Below are positions 41,387-48,497 of a DNA stretch of 64,000 bases, piece by piece. Within the stretch, counting starts at the first letter, position 1. The number at the start of each line of letters is the position of its first letter. The DNA lies in NCBI RefSeq assembly GCF_913775425.1, contig NZ_CAJYIS010000057.1, forward strand, positions 1 to 64,000. Direction: 5' to 3'. The stretch is from an uncultured Enterococcus sp. GTDB taxonomy: Bacteria; Bacillota; Bacilli; Lactobacillales; Enterococcaceae. The notes below the pieces were generated by a model. That model saw only the letters and a list, made by a program, of their open reading frames with translations. It did not search any database and was not told where the DNA came from. Position numbers and translations under genes: made by a program.

Positions 41387-42204
41387 TCATCGAATTAGAG
41401 TGGCGACAAATGCTAAAAAGTCTGGTGATTTGGACGATTATCTTTACATTAGTCATCTGGGGATTTTCCGCAATCTATCCTCAAATGCATACATCCGCCT
41501 TTAGTGAGTTGGTCAATGGGAAAGTCGATAGTTTATCACCTGCGCTATTAAAAACATTTAATATTGAAGGAAGCGGAATTGCAAGTTTTACAACAGCAAT
41601 CGGTTTTTTTGCTTATTATTTCCAATACTTATTTTTAGCAGCTTGCTGTTTCGTATTGCTCAACAGCACACAGGAATTGATCAAAGAAGAATCCGATGGA
41701 ACGATTGAATTTTTATATGCGCTACCGATTACTCGAAGCGAGATTTTCGTTAAAAAGGTTGGGTTGGTCTTAGTAAACAGTGCCCTTTTTTGGTTAATCG
41801 CTTTTCTTAATGCATTAGGAGCGACAGTGTGGTTTAAAGCAACAAGTGATCATACCAATCAAATCATTCAAAAATTAAGTTTGATCTTTGGACAAGAACT
41901 GGTCGTTTTATGGCTATTGATCAGTATCGGTTTTTTCTTATCTAGTTGGCTAAAATCAAATCGCCAGAGTATAGGGATCAGTCTAGGAATCGTATTTGGT
42001 ATTTACTTGATAGGAATCTTATCTGCCTTGACGGATACCTTTGCTTGGTTAGAAAACTGGTCATTTATTCACCGAACGTTGCCTAGTAAACTAATCACAG
42101 ATTCTCTTTCTATTTATTATAGTATTGGATTAGTTGGTCTAGGAGCTTTGTTTTTATTAGGCGGTTATGCTCGTTATACAAAAAAAGATTTAGTCAATAA
42201 ATAA
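41383..42204 (+). CDS. ABC-2-type permease
   Basis: A 273-aa membrane protein with six expected spans, translated from ATGA overlapping the ATPase stop. IKEESDGTIEFLYALPITRSEIFVKK is the cytoplasmic segment typical of ABC-2/ABC2_membrane_3 permeases that contact the ATPase. Together the two genes encode a simple export pump. A hairpin follows. No regulator lies upstream, and the upstream TATACT (~40468) probably serves as their -10 box. Confidence 0.85.
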   Translation: MIIELEWRQMLKSLVIWTIIFTLVIWGFSAIYPQMHTSAFSELVNGKVDSLSPALLKTFNIEGSGIASFTTAIGFFAYYFQYLFLAACCFVLLNSTQELIKEESDGTIEFLYALPITRSEIFVKKVGLVLVNSALFWLIAFLNALGATVWFKATSDHTNQIIQKLSLIFGQELVVLWLLISIGFFLSSWLKSNRQSIGISLGIVFGIYLIGILSALTDTFAWLENWSFIHRTLPSKLITDSLSIYYSIGLVGLGALFLLGGYARYTKKDLVNK

Positions 42205-42212
42205 GCAATATG

Positions 42213-42243
42213 GGGGTGTGATAGAAATCTGTTACACCCCTAA
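42213..42243 (+). terminator. Hairpin after ABC operon 1
   Basis: GGGGTGT ... ACACCCC with inner partial pairing; the downstream U tail is absent, so termination may be weak. It belongs to a set of GGG-TGTGAYA-type stems in this window. Confidence 0.5.
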
Positions 42244-42347
42244 ACATCGAATAAACGTTGTTCTAGAATATTCTTTTTTTGACTGAAGTCTTGAGACTAT
42301 CGACTGCTATCACAAGCTCATCTTTTTCTTGAAAAAATACAAGTTTC

Positions 42348-42376
42348 TTGCAAAAAAAATTAAAGTTCTTTATAGT
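42348..42376 (+). promoter_or_regulatory. Promoter of the ArsR/ABC operon
   Basis: TTGCAA, 17 bp, TATAGT. It lies within the tracked upstream ORF, which supports the start at 42410. Confidence 0.7.
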
Positions 42377-42409
42377 GATATAGATTGTTATCGATATGGA
42401 GGCGAGGAT

Positions 42410-42709
42410 ATGGAACATGAGTTACTTTCAATCAGACTCAAAGCATTAACGGATCCAAATCGACGTAAGATTTTGACGTTATTACAACAAGAAGCCAAAT
42501 GTGCTTGTGAGATTTTGCCACATTTTGAATTTACTCAACCAACGCTTTCTCATCATATGAAGATTTTAGAACAAGCAGGTTTTGTAAGTGTGGAAAAACG
42601 CAAATCTTGGCATTATTATAAACTTCATGAAGAAGCAATGGTGAATGTATTACATGATCTAAGCACATTGAGCAACAATAATGAATCGAATAAAGGAGCA
42701 CACATATGA
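42410..42709 (+). CDS. ArsR-family transcription regulator
   Basis: A 99-aa winged-helix repressor. KALTDPNRRKILTLLQQEAKCACEILPHFEFTQPTLSHHMKILEQAGFV is classic ArsR, and Cys31-x-Cys33 (CACE) falls where arsenic-sensing members carry their CVC pair. A third thiol is not obvious, so metal sensing is uncertain. The ATG at 42410 follows GGAGGCGAGG. The stop overlaps the next gene's ATG by 4 bp, so it controls and is cotranslated with an ABC exporter. Inducer unknown. Confidence 0.88.
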   Translation: MEHELLSIRLKALTDPNRRKILTLLQQEAKCACEILPHFEFTQPTLSHHMKILEQAGFVSVEKRKSWHYYKLHEEAMVNVLHDLSTLSNNNESNKGAHI

Positions 42710-43638
42710 CCTATGCACTAGAAATAAAAGGACTGAAAAAAGTTTATGCATCTGGAGTAGAAGCGCTAAAAGGAATTGATTTGACAGTTGAAGCAGGTGA
42801 TTTTTATGCCTTGCTTGGACCAAACGGAGCAGGAAAATCGACAACAATTGGAATCATGACCTCTTTAGTTAACAAAACTGCAGGTAGCGTGACGATTTTT
42901 GGATATGACCTAGATAAAGATCTAGTGAAAGCAAAACAACAGATTGGCTTAGTACCGCAAGAATTTAATTTTAATCCGTTTGAAACAGTGCAACAAATCG
43001 TAGTGAATCAAGCTGGATATTACGGTGTACCGAGAAAAGAAGCTTTGCGTCGTAGCGAAAAGTATTTGAAACAATCCAATCTATGGGAAAAGCGTAACGA
43101 GAGAGCACGAATGCTTTCAGGAGGTATGAAACGACGTTTGATGATTGCGCGTGCATTGATGCACGAACCGAAACTATTGATTTTAGACGAACCAACAGCG
43201 GGTGTAGATATTGAGTTACGCCGTGAAATGTGGACGTTCTTACGTGAATTAAATGAACAAGGAACGACAATTATTTTAACAACACATTATTTGGAAGAGG
43301 CAGAAATGCTTTGTCGTAATATTGGGATTATTCAATCAGGTCAAGTTATTGAAAATACAAGTATGAAAGAATTGCTTGCTAAATTACAATATGAAACGTT
43401 TATCTTTGATTTGGAACCTTTTGATACGAAACCAGTCATTACTGGATATGCACATCAGTTTGAAGATGAGCGAACACTAGAAGTCGAAGTCGAACGTAAT
43501 CAAGGTGTCAATCATGTCTTTGAACAATTGTCTACGCAAGGTGTTAAGGTCTTATCGATGCGCAATAAATCAAATCGCTTAGAAGAGTTGTTTTTAAAAA
43601 TCACAGAAGACAAGCAAGTGGAGGCAGATCATGTTTAA
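42706..43638 (+). CDS. ABC exporter ATP-binding protein (DrrA/NodI-like)
   Basis: A 310-aa ATPase with Walker A ALLGPNGAGKSTTIGI, signature RMLSGGMKRRLMIARAL, Walker B LLILDEPTAGVDIELR and switch motif TTHYLEEAE. The LSGGMKRR signature and length are typical of the DrrA/NodI branch that works with ABC-2 permeases to export drugs or polysaccharides. Start overlaps the ArsR stop (ATGA), and its end overlaps the permease by 8 bp. Substrate unknown. Confidence 0.92.
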   Translation: MTYALEIKGLKKVYASGVEALKGIDLTVEAGDFYALLGPNGAGKSTTIGIMTSLVNKTAGSVTIFGYDLDKDLVKAKQQIGLVPQEFNFNPFETVQQIVVNQAGYYGVPRKEALRRSEKYLKQSNLWEKRNERARMLSGGMKRRLMIARALMHEPKLLILDEPTAGVDIELRREMWTFLRELNEQGTTIILTTHYLEEAEMLCRNIGIIQSGQVIENTSMKELLAKLQYETFIFDLEPFDTKPVITGYAHQFEDERTLEVEVERNQGVNHVFEQLSTQGVKVLSMRNKSNRLEELFLKITEDKQVEADHV

Positions 43639-44401
43639 TCTTTATTTAACAGCATTAAAAAGTTTGGCAGCAAAAGAAACAAATCGTTATATGCGGATTT
43701 GGGTACAAACTCTCGTACCGCCGGTGATTACGACATCGTTATATTTCATCATTTTTGGTAATTTAATTGGTGGCCGTATTGGAGAAATGGGTGGTTTTTC
43801 TTATATGGAGTTCATCGTACCAGGTTTGATCATGATGTCTGTAATTACAAGCTCTTATTCAAATGTCGCCTCTTCTTTCTTTTCGCAAAAATTTCAAAAA
43901 AATATTGAAGAATTACTTGTAGCGCCCGTACCGACTCACGTGATCATTTGGGGATTTATTTTTGGAGGTTTAGGTCGTAGTATTTTAGTAGGAGCATTAG
44001 TAACCTTGATTTCGTTATTTTTTGTTCCTTTACATGTTTTTTCTTGGGCTATCGTCATTGTAACTGTTCTTATGACGGCTATCGTATTCTCATTGGCGGG
44101 ATTACTAAATGGAATCTTTGCGCAATCGTTTGATGATGTCTCGATCGTGCCGACTTTTGTATTGCAACCATTGACTTATTTAGGTGGTGTCTTTTATTCA
44201 GTGACAATGTTGCCTCCCTTTTGGCAAGCTGTCTCAAAAATCAATCCGATTGTCTACATGGTATCAGGATTTCGCTATGGTTTTTTAGGGACGATCGATG
44301 TTAATATTTGGATTTCATTAGGAATCTTAGTATTGTTCATCCTTGTATTATATACAGCAAGCTTTTATTTAATTGAACGCGGAAGAGGCTTAAGAAGCTA
44401 A
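43631..44401 (+). CDS. ABC-2-type permease (DrrB/NodJ-like)
   Basis: A 256-aa membrane protein with six expected spans. SFSQKFQKNIEELLVAPVPTHVIIWGFI-like segment (residues ~78-105) and VLQPLTYLGGVFYSVTMLPPFWQAVSKINPI are the ABC-2 family signatures. It is the partner of the preceding ATPase. GTGGAGGC in the end of the ATPase gene is the ribosome site. The operon ends in a strong terminator. Substrate unknown. Confidence 0.92.
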   Translation: MFNLYLTALKSLAAKETNRYMRIWVQTLVPPVITTSLYFIIFGNLIGGRIGEMGGFSYMEFIVPGLIMMSVITSSYSNVASSFFSQKFQKNIEELLVAPVPTHVIIWGFIFGGLGRSILVGALVTLISLFFVPLHVFSWAIVIVTVLMTAIVFSLAGLLNGIFAQSFDDVSIVPTFVLQPLTYLGGVFYSVTMLPPFWQAVSKINPIVYMVSGFRYGFLGTIDVNIWISLGILVLFILVLYTASFYLIERGRGLRS

Positions 44402-44437
44402 AAAAAACGTCATGAGGGGGACTCATGACGTTTTTTT
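44401..44437. terminator. Bidirectional terminator after ABC operon 2
   Basis: AAAAAACGTCATGA pairs with TCATGACGTTTTTT around GGGGGAC, with eight A upstream and seven T downstream, so it can stop transcription from either side. Confidence 0.92.
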
Positions 44438-44558
44438 GTACCCTTTTTTTAGGGAGTTGGGTACGGGTTATATGGAGGAAGTGATAAATTAGAAAAACTA
44501 ATCGTAGTTATATAAGTTGGGGGCTTATATAACTTATGCTTCAAGGGGATGAAAGCAT
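44401..44558 (-). ncRNA. Candidate small RNA made of consecutive hairpins
   Basis: This fills most of the 301-bp gap between ABC operon and MerR gene. Five hairpins follow one another: 44408-44430, 44438-44464 (GTACCC/GGGTAC), 44488-44502 (ATTAG/CTAAT), 44506-44534 (AGTTATATAAG perfect 11-bp stem) and 44536-44558 (ATGCTTCA/TGAAAGCAT). Read on the minus strand, three loops are C-rich (GTCCCCC, CCCCCAA, TCCCCT) and a single-stranded CTTCCTCC anti-Shine-Dalgarno lies between, ending at the U8 terminator; C-rich loops of this sort are known in regulatory RNAs of Gram-positives. No clear promoter was found and a + strand transcript is not excluded. Confidence 0.45.
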
Positions 44559-44651
44559 CACTTCTATGTCTATATAATACGCTCAGAAACGTAAAATTAC
44601 TACGAACAAAACTGTAAACTCACCTTACATAAACGTTATATTATTTTTTTA
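44559..44651. other. AT-rich stretch before the MerR promoter
   Basis: No gene is visible. TATATAATAC at 44571-44580 could be a -10 box on either strand. Nothing else stands out. Confidence 0.3.
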
Positions 44652-44682
44652 TTGACCTTGACGTAACGTTAGGGTGTATGCT
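44652..44682 (+). promoter_or_regulatory. MerR-type promoter with 19-bp spacer and dyad
   Basis: TTGACC, 19 bp, TATGCT. The spacer holds an imperfect dyad, ACCTTGACGT/ACGTTAGGGT. Over-long spacers with a central dyad are the hallmark of promoters that MerR proteins activate by untwisting DNA, so this gene is probably autoregulated. Confidence 0.8.
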
Positions 44683-44702
44683 CAAACTAAAGGAGGAAGA
44701 CG

Positions 44703-45449
44703 ATGGAAAAATATAACATTAAAGAACTCGCGACTTTGTCTGGAGTAAGTAGCAGGACGTTACGTTATTATGATCAAATTAAGCTATTATCTCCTTTGAC
44801 CCGTACTAGTGCTGGATATCGACTATATGGTACGAAAGAGGTCGACCGTTTACAACAAATTTTAGTTTACAAAAAACTTGGATTTTCTTTACAGCAGATC
44901 CAACAATTACTTGATCAACCCACAACTACCCAACTTATATTATTTGAACAGCAATATCAAGCGCTGAAACAAATGAAACAGCAAATCGAATTGCAGTTAA
45001 ACACATTGGAAAAAACGATTGCTTATCAAAAAGGAGATGTTCAGATGAACGACCAGGAAAAATTTATTGGATTGAAAGAAGAAAAACTTATCCAACAGCA
45101 AGAGTATCAAGCAGAAAGTAGTACGAAATACGGAGAAGCTATCGTTAATAAGACAATTGAACACTTAGAAAAAAAAGCAGAACATGATTTTCAAACAGCT
45201 GAAGCAATCGAGCAACAGTTGATGGTATTGCTCAAAAATCAAGTACTATCTCTTGATGAGCAAACACAAATCGTAGCATTGCATAAACAATGGTTGCAGC
45301 ACTACACGCCATATTATAATAAAGATTATCATCGACAACTTGCTGATTTATATTTAGAAGATGAACGATTTCAAAAGTATTACGATCAAAAAGCTGGTGA
45401 GGGTGCAGCTAAGCGCTTAAGTGAAAGTATCCACTCGCTTTTACTCTAG
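44703..45449 (+). CDS. MerR-family regulator with TipAS-like domain
   Basis: A 248-aa regulator: N-terminal MerR helix-turn-helix (NIKELATLSGVSSRTLRYYDQIKLLSP, residues 4-30) with arm AGYRLYGTKEVDRLQQILVYKKLGFSL, a dimerisation coiled coil (~80-115) and a C-terminal helical TipAS-like domain (~130-248; QWLQHYTPYYNKDYHRQLADLYLEDERFQKYYD). TipAS domains bind thiopeptide or other drugs. AAAGGAGGAAG precedes the ATG. No drug pump is directly downstream, so its targets other than itself lie elsewhere or include the exporters upstream. Confidence 0.9.
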   Translation: MEKYNIKELATLSGVSSRTLRYYDQIKLLSPLTRTSAGYRLYGTKEVDRLQQILVYKKLGFSLQQIQQLLDQPTTTQLILFEQQYQALKQMKQQIELQLNTLEKTIAYQKGDVQMNDQEKFIGLKEEKLIQQQEYQAESSTKYGEAIVNKTIEHLEKKAEHDFQTAEAIEQQLMVLLKNQVLSLDEQTQIVALHKQWLQHYTPYYNKDYHRQLADLYLEDERFQKYYDQKAGEGAAKRLSESIHSLLL

Positions 45450-45551
45450 CGATAAAAAGGTGTTAGCGTAAATAAGACAGTCAGAATAATTTGTCATAAA
45501 ATCATCTTTTTTTGCAAAAAATAGAGTAAAATGGCTCGCTTTTTATGTAAC

Positions 45552-45568
45552 TAGTCATAATATGACTA
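45552..45568. promoter_or_regulatory. Near-perfect 17-bp palindrome
   Basis: TAGTCATAATATGACTA is symmetrical apart from its centre, 47 bp before the small gene at 45615. Candidate operator; its protein is unknown. Confidence 0.45.
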
Positions 45569-45614
45569 TATGGTATGTTACACTCCTTTTTGTGAAGAAC
45601 GAGAGGAGGAAATC

Positions 45615-45800
45615 ATGATGCATGAAATTCAAAAAAATGAGATTTATTTTTCGAAAGTGATTGGACAAGAAGAATCATATCATGTGCGAGTACGTACGAT
45701 TTTAGAGCGTACAGCAGTGGTTGAGATCCAAGAGTTAAATGAGTTACCGGCGCTAGTCTTATTAGAAGATCTGCAAGTAGCGAATCTTCAAGAAGCTTAA
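45615..45800 (+). CDS. Small conserved-looking protein, 61 aa
   Basis: GAGGAGGAAATC lies directly before ATG at 45615; the tracked start at 45570 has no ribosome site. The product (MMHEIQKNEIYFSKVIGQEESYHVRVRTILERTAVVEIQELNELPALVLLEDLQVANLQEA) is beta-rich and acidic, with no membrane helix. A dedicated terminator follows and a palindrome precedes it, so it is an independent transcription unit. I do not recognise the family. Confidence 0.6.
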   Translation: MMHEIQKNEIYFSKVIGQEESYHVRVRTILERTAVVEIQELNELPALVLLEDLQVANLQEA

Positions 45801-45845
45801 TTGCTTAAGTGAACAAATATTGCTATACTAAACCGAATATATTGA

Positions 45846-45874
45846 AAAACAGTAGCCAAGTCTACTGTTTTTTT
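45846..45874 (+). terminator. Terminator
   Basis: AAAACAGTAG pairs with CTACTGTTTT around CCAAGT, then a T run. Confidence 0.85.
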
Positions 45875-45900
45875 AAATCTAAATAGATTGAGGGAAAGAA

Positions 45901-46641
45901 ATGCGCAATATTAAAATGACGATTGAATATGATGGTACTCGGTATCAAGGGTGGCAACGCTTAGGGAACACTGATAAAACGATCCAAGGGAAAATCGAAA
46001 ACATTATCAAGCAGTTGACAGGAGAAACAATCGAGATCGTAGGTTCCGGTCGGACCGATGCAGGGACACATGCGTTAAATCAAGTTGCAAATTTTAAAAC
46101 GAATTACACAGGTGACCTAACAGAGATGCTTGAATTTTTCCATAAATATCTACCACAAGACATTGTTGTCAAAAAAGTTGAAGAAGTACCGGAACGATTC
46201 CATGCTCGCTACAATGCAAAAGGAAAGACATATAGCTATTATCTATGGAATGATCCGATTCCCTCAGCGTTTGAGCGCCATTATAGCTACCATTATCCAG
46301 AAACATTAAACCTCGATGCCATGCAAAAAGCTGCCGCATTGTTATGTGGTACTCACGATTTTGCTGGTTTCTCGGCTTTGAAAAAGACGAAAAAATCAAC
46401 TGTACGTACAATAGAGGACATTCGCATCGAGCGTGAAGGACGTAAACTCCATTTCACCTTTACAGGAAATGGATTCTTGCATAAAATGGTCCGAATACTT
46501 GTAGGAACACTAGTCGAAATTGGAACAGGACAGATGAAGATCGACCAGATCAATACGATTTTTGAACATAAAGTACGTAGCGAAGCAGGGGAAACGATGC
46601 CCGCACAAGGTCTATTTTTGGATTTTGTAAAATACGATTAA
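45901..46641 (+). CDS. truA: tRNA pseudouridine synthase A
   Basis: A 246-aa enzyme that makes pseudouridine at positions 38-40 of tRNA anticodon arms. The catalytic aspartate is in VGSGRTDAGTHALNQVANF (near residue 54), and KTYSYYLWN plus GNGFLHKMVRILVGTLVEIG are other TruA signatures. AGGGAAAGAA precedes the ATG. It stands alone here, with a short leader after the terminator at 45846. Complete and normal in length. Confidence 0.96.
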   Translation: MRNIKMTIEYDGTRYQGWQRLGNTDKTIQGKIENIIKQLTGETIEIVGSGRTDAGTHALNQVANFKTNYTGDLTEMLEFFHKYLPQDIVVKKVEEVPERFHARYNAKGKTYSYYLWNDPIPSAFERHYSYHYPETLNLDAMQKAAALLCGTHDFAGFSALKKTKKSTVRTIEDIRIEREGRKLHFTFTGNGFLHKMVRILVGTLVEIGTGQMKIDQINTIFEHKVRSEAGETMPAQGLFLDFVKYD

Positions 46642-46865
46642 AACTAAACGATTCAAAATGAGTACGAAAAGATTAAGTTTCTCTTATAGAATAAAATAAA
46701 CAGCAGTATACCCTATACTTTTAAGTGCAAACGTTGTATGATAGAGAAGTAGTATATTTGAACATTAATCAATTGGTAATTTTTAGCAACACCAAAATTC
46801 CTCTTTTTTAATCAAGAAATTATTGCAAAAAAATGATTGTGCATAGCACAAGGAGGAATTTTATT
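46642..46865 (+). promoter_or_regulatory. Long leader of the cold-shock gene with masked ribosome site
   Basis: A -10-like TATGAT lies at 46736-46741. AAAATTCCTC (46794-46803) is an exact complement of GAGGAATTTT (46853-46862), which contains the ribosome site, so a 10-bp helix can hide it. A second hairpin, TTGTGC-ATA-GCACAA (46837-46851), abuts the same site. Temperature-dependent opening is an attractive inference for a cold-shock gene. Confidence 0.6.
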
Positions 46866-47066
46866 ATGAACAACGGTACAGTAAAATGGTTTAACGCAGA
46901 CAAAGGTTTTGGATTTATCACTAAAGAAGACGGACAAGATGTTTTTGCTCACTTCTCAGCAATCCAAGGTGAAGGTTTCAAAACTTTAGAAGAAGGTCAA
47001 GCAGTGACTTTCGATGTTGAAGAAGGTCAACGTGGTCTTCAAGCAACAAACATCCAAAAAAACTAA
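46866..47066 (+). CDS. cspA: Cold shock protein CspA family
   Basis: A 66-aa single-strand nucleic-acid-binding protein with RNP1 [10 protein letters not shown] (residues ~16-25) and RNP2 VFAHFSAI (~29-36). These proteins melt RNA structure and are made at cold shift or in general growth. ATG at 46866 follows AAGGAGGAATTTTATT; the tracked start lies in the leader and is not used. Its own terminator follows. Which paralogue this is cannot be told, since several csp genes are usual. Confidence 0.95.
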   Translation: MNNGTVKWFNADKGFGFITKEDGQDVFAHFSAIQGEGFKTLEEGQAVTFDVEEGQRGLQATNIQKN

Positions 47067-47080
47067 AACTTACTTATTCA

Positions 47081-47113
47081 ACACGATTCAAGGTTCTTGA
47101 ATCGTGTTTTTTT
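47081..47113 (+). terminator. Terminator after the cold-shock gene
   Basis: ACACGATTCAAG pairs perfectly with CTTGAATCGTGT around GTT, then a T run. Confidence 0.93.
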
Positions 47114-47147
47114 AATAAGATAAAACATTTAAGGAGAGGTCTAAATT

Positions 47148-47348
47148 ATGGTATTTAATACTTGGAAAAAGGTTGTTCCTTCTGAAAAAGGCGAGGCGTT
47201 TCATGTAGGACAAAAAGTATCTGTAGTCGCTAACTCTCAAGCAGCGGTTGGAACAATCGATGCGTTACTAGTCAATACGGCAGTCGTTTTAATGGAAGCA
47301 GAACAAGAAAAGCAAGTTGTTAAATACGAAAATTTAGTCATTTTATAA
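47148..47348 (+). CDS. Small hypothetical protein, 66 aa
   Basis: AAGGAGAGG precedes the ATG at good distance. The product (MVFNTWKKVVPSEKGEAFHVGQKVSVVANSQAAVGTIDALLVNTAVVLMEAEQEKQVVKYENLVIL) is soluble and beta-strand rich, resembling short SH3-like barrels by eye. I do not recognise the family. It lies between two terminators. Its proximity to the cold-shock gene may be coincidental. Confidence 0.6.
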   Translation: MVFNTWKKVVPSEKGEAFHVGQKVSVVANSQAAVGTIDALLVNTAVVLMEAEQEKQVVKYENLVIL

Positions 47349-47353
47349 ATCTC

Positions 47354-47381
47354 AAAACCACTAATAAAATAGTGGTTTTTT
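47354..47381 (+). terminator. Terminator
   Basis: AAAACCACTA pairs with TAGTGGTTTT, then T-rich sequence. It separates the small gene from the LacI operon promoter. Confidence 0.85.
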
Positions 47382-47384
47382 CTA

Positions 47385-47413
47385 TTGACAAAAAAGCGAG
47401 TCGGGAGTAACAT
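47385..47413 (+). promoter_or_regulatory. Promoter of the LacI-GH13-PTS operon
   Basis: TTGACA, 17 bp, TAACAT. The operator at 47418 begins 5 bp after the -10, over the expected transcription start. Confidence 0.75.
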
Positions 47414-47417
47414 ACAC

Positions 47418-47437
47418 TTATGAAATCGATATCATAA
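47418..47437. promoter_or_regulatory. LacI-family operator 1
   Basis: TTATGAAATCGATATCATAA is a 20-bp palindrome with one mismatched pair. A second copy stands before the GH13 gene. Position over the start site predicts repression by the LacI protein encoded next. Confidence 0.75.
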
Positions 47438-47448
47438 AGGAGGAGAAT

Positions 47449-48447
47449 ATGGCAACGATCAAACAAGTCGCAGAGCGCGCTGGATTGTCTGTTGCGACAG
47501 TATCGAGATATTTAAACAACCATCCCTATATCTCTGAAGAGAAACGCGAAAAAATCAAGCAAGCTATGTTAGAACTCGATTATACACCTAGTAGTATAGC
47601 CACTCAGTTACGCTCTAAAAAAAATACTATGATCGGCGTGGTGGTTTCAAGACTGACGAATCCGTTTTTTTCTTACTTGATTGATACGATTGAACAACAA
47701 GCAAAAAAACAAGGGTATCAAGTTTTGATCATGCAAACCTATGACGATGAGCATGCCCAGTTAAAAATGTTGGAGCTATTGAAGCAACATGTGATAAGCG
47801 GTGTGATTTTGTGTTCTGTTGAAGGAAAAATTGAAACAATCGAACAATATTTGACTTATGGTCCAATCGTGTTGTGCAATGAGGAGATTCGGGATAGTCG
47901 ATTGCCGCAAGTGTTTACTAGACAAGAAGAAGCCACATTTAATGCTACAGAGTATCTGATTAAAAAAGGATATCATAAAATTTCCTACTGTACAGGTGGT
48001 ACTTTGGTTAATGGTGGGCATGGAAATGCTAGAACAACAGGATTTGAACGCGCATTGCATGCACATCAGCTGTCGATTCAAAAAGATTGGATTTTTAAAC
48101 AAGTCCATACGAAACAAGATGGAGAGAACGTCGCTCGAAAACTATTGACTATGCCTACAGCTAAACAGCCTGATGCTATTTTTACAAGTAGTGACGAAGT
48201 AGCTAGTGGCGTGCTGAAAGTATATCTAGAGGCGGGTAAATCAATTCCAGCTGATTTAGCAATCTTGGGTTTTGACAATCAACCGTATTCAGATTTATTA
48301 GCTGTTCCTTTAACGACGATCGAGCAACCGGTTAAAGGGTTAGGAGAAGAAGCTACGAATCTTTTGTTAGCAAAAATCGAAGAAAAAAAATACCATATCA
48401 AAGAAGAGCATTTAGTCTTGAAATTGATTAAACGAAAGTCAGTTTAA
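47449..48447 (+). CDS. LacI-family sugar repressor
   Basis: A 332-aa repressor: N-terminal helix-turn-helix TIKQVAERAGLSVATVSRYLNN (residues 3-24), hinge to ~60, and a periplasmic-binding-like sensor domain (KNTMIGVVVSRLTNPFFSYLIDTIEQQA onward). AAGGAGGAGAA precedes the ATG. Its own promoter carries operator 1, and the downstream GH13-PTS pair has operator 2, so it represses itself and both sugar genes. The inducer is probably the phosphorylated alpha-glucoside or another product of the pathway. Confidence 0.93.
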   Translation: MATIKQVAERAGLSVATVSRYLNNHPYISEEKREKIKQAMLELDYTPSSIATQLRSKKNTMIGVVVSRLTNPFFSYLIDTIEQQAKKQGYQVLIMQTYDDEHAQLKMLELLKQHVISGVILCSVEGKIETIEQYLTYGPIVLCNEEIRDSRLPQVFTRQEEATFNATEYLIKKGYHKISYCTGGTLVNGGHGNARTTGFERALHAHQLSIQKDWIFKQVHTKQDGENVARKLLTMPTAKQPDAIFTSSDEVASGVLKVYLEAGKSIPADLAILGFDNQPYSDLLAVPLTTIEQPVKGLGEEATNLLLAKIEEKKYHIKEEHLVLKLIKRKSV

Positions 48448-48465
48448 GACTTTTGTTTTTCAACT

Positions 48466-48485
48466 TTATGAAATCGATACCACAA
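48466..48485. promoter_or_regulatory. LacI-family operator 2
   Basis: TTATGAAATCGATACCACAA matches operator 1 at 18 of 20 positions and lies 12 bp before the GH13 start, after the LacI stop codon. It may form a repression loop or act as a roadblock. Confidence 0.7.
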
Positions 48486-48497
48486 GGAGGAAACAAA

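Noticed and set aside
44475-44495. Small + strand gene after GGAGGAAGTG
   Set aside because: The frame from GTG reads only GTG ATA AAT TAG, so no peptide of use is made.
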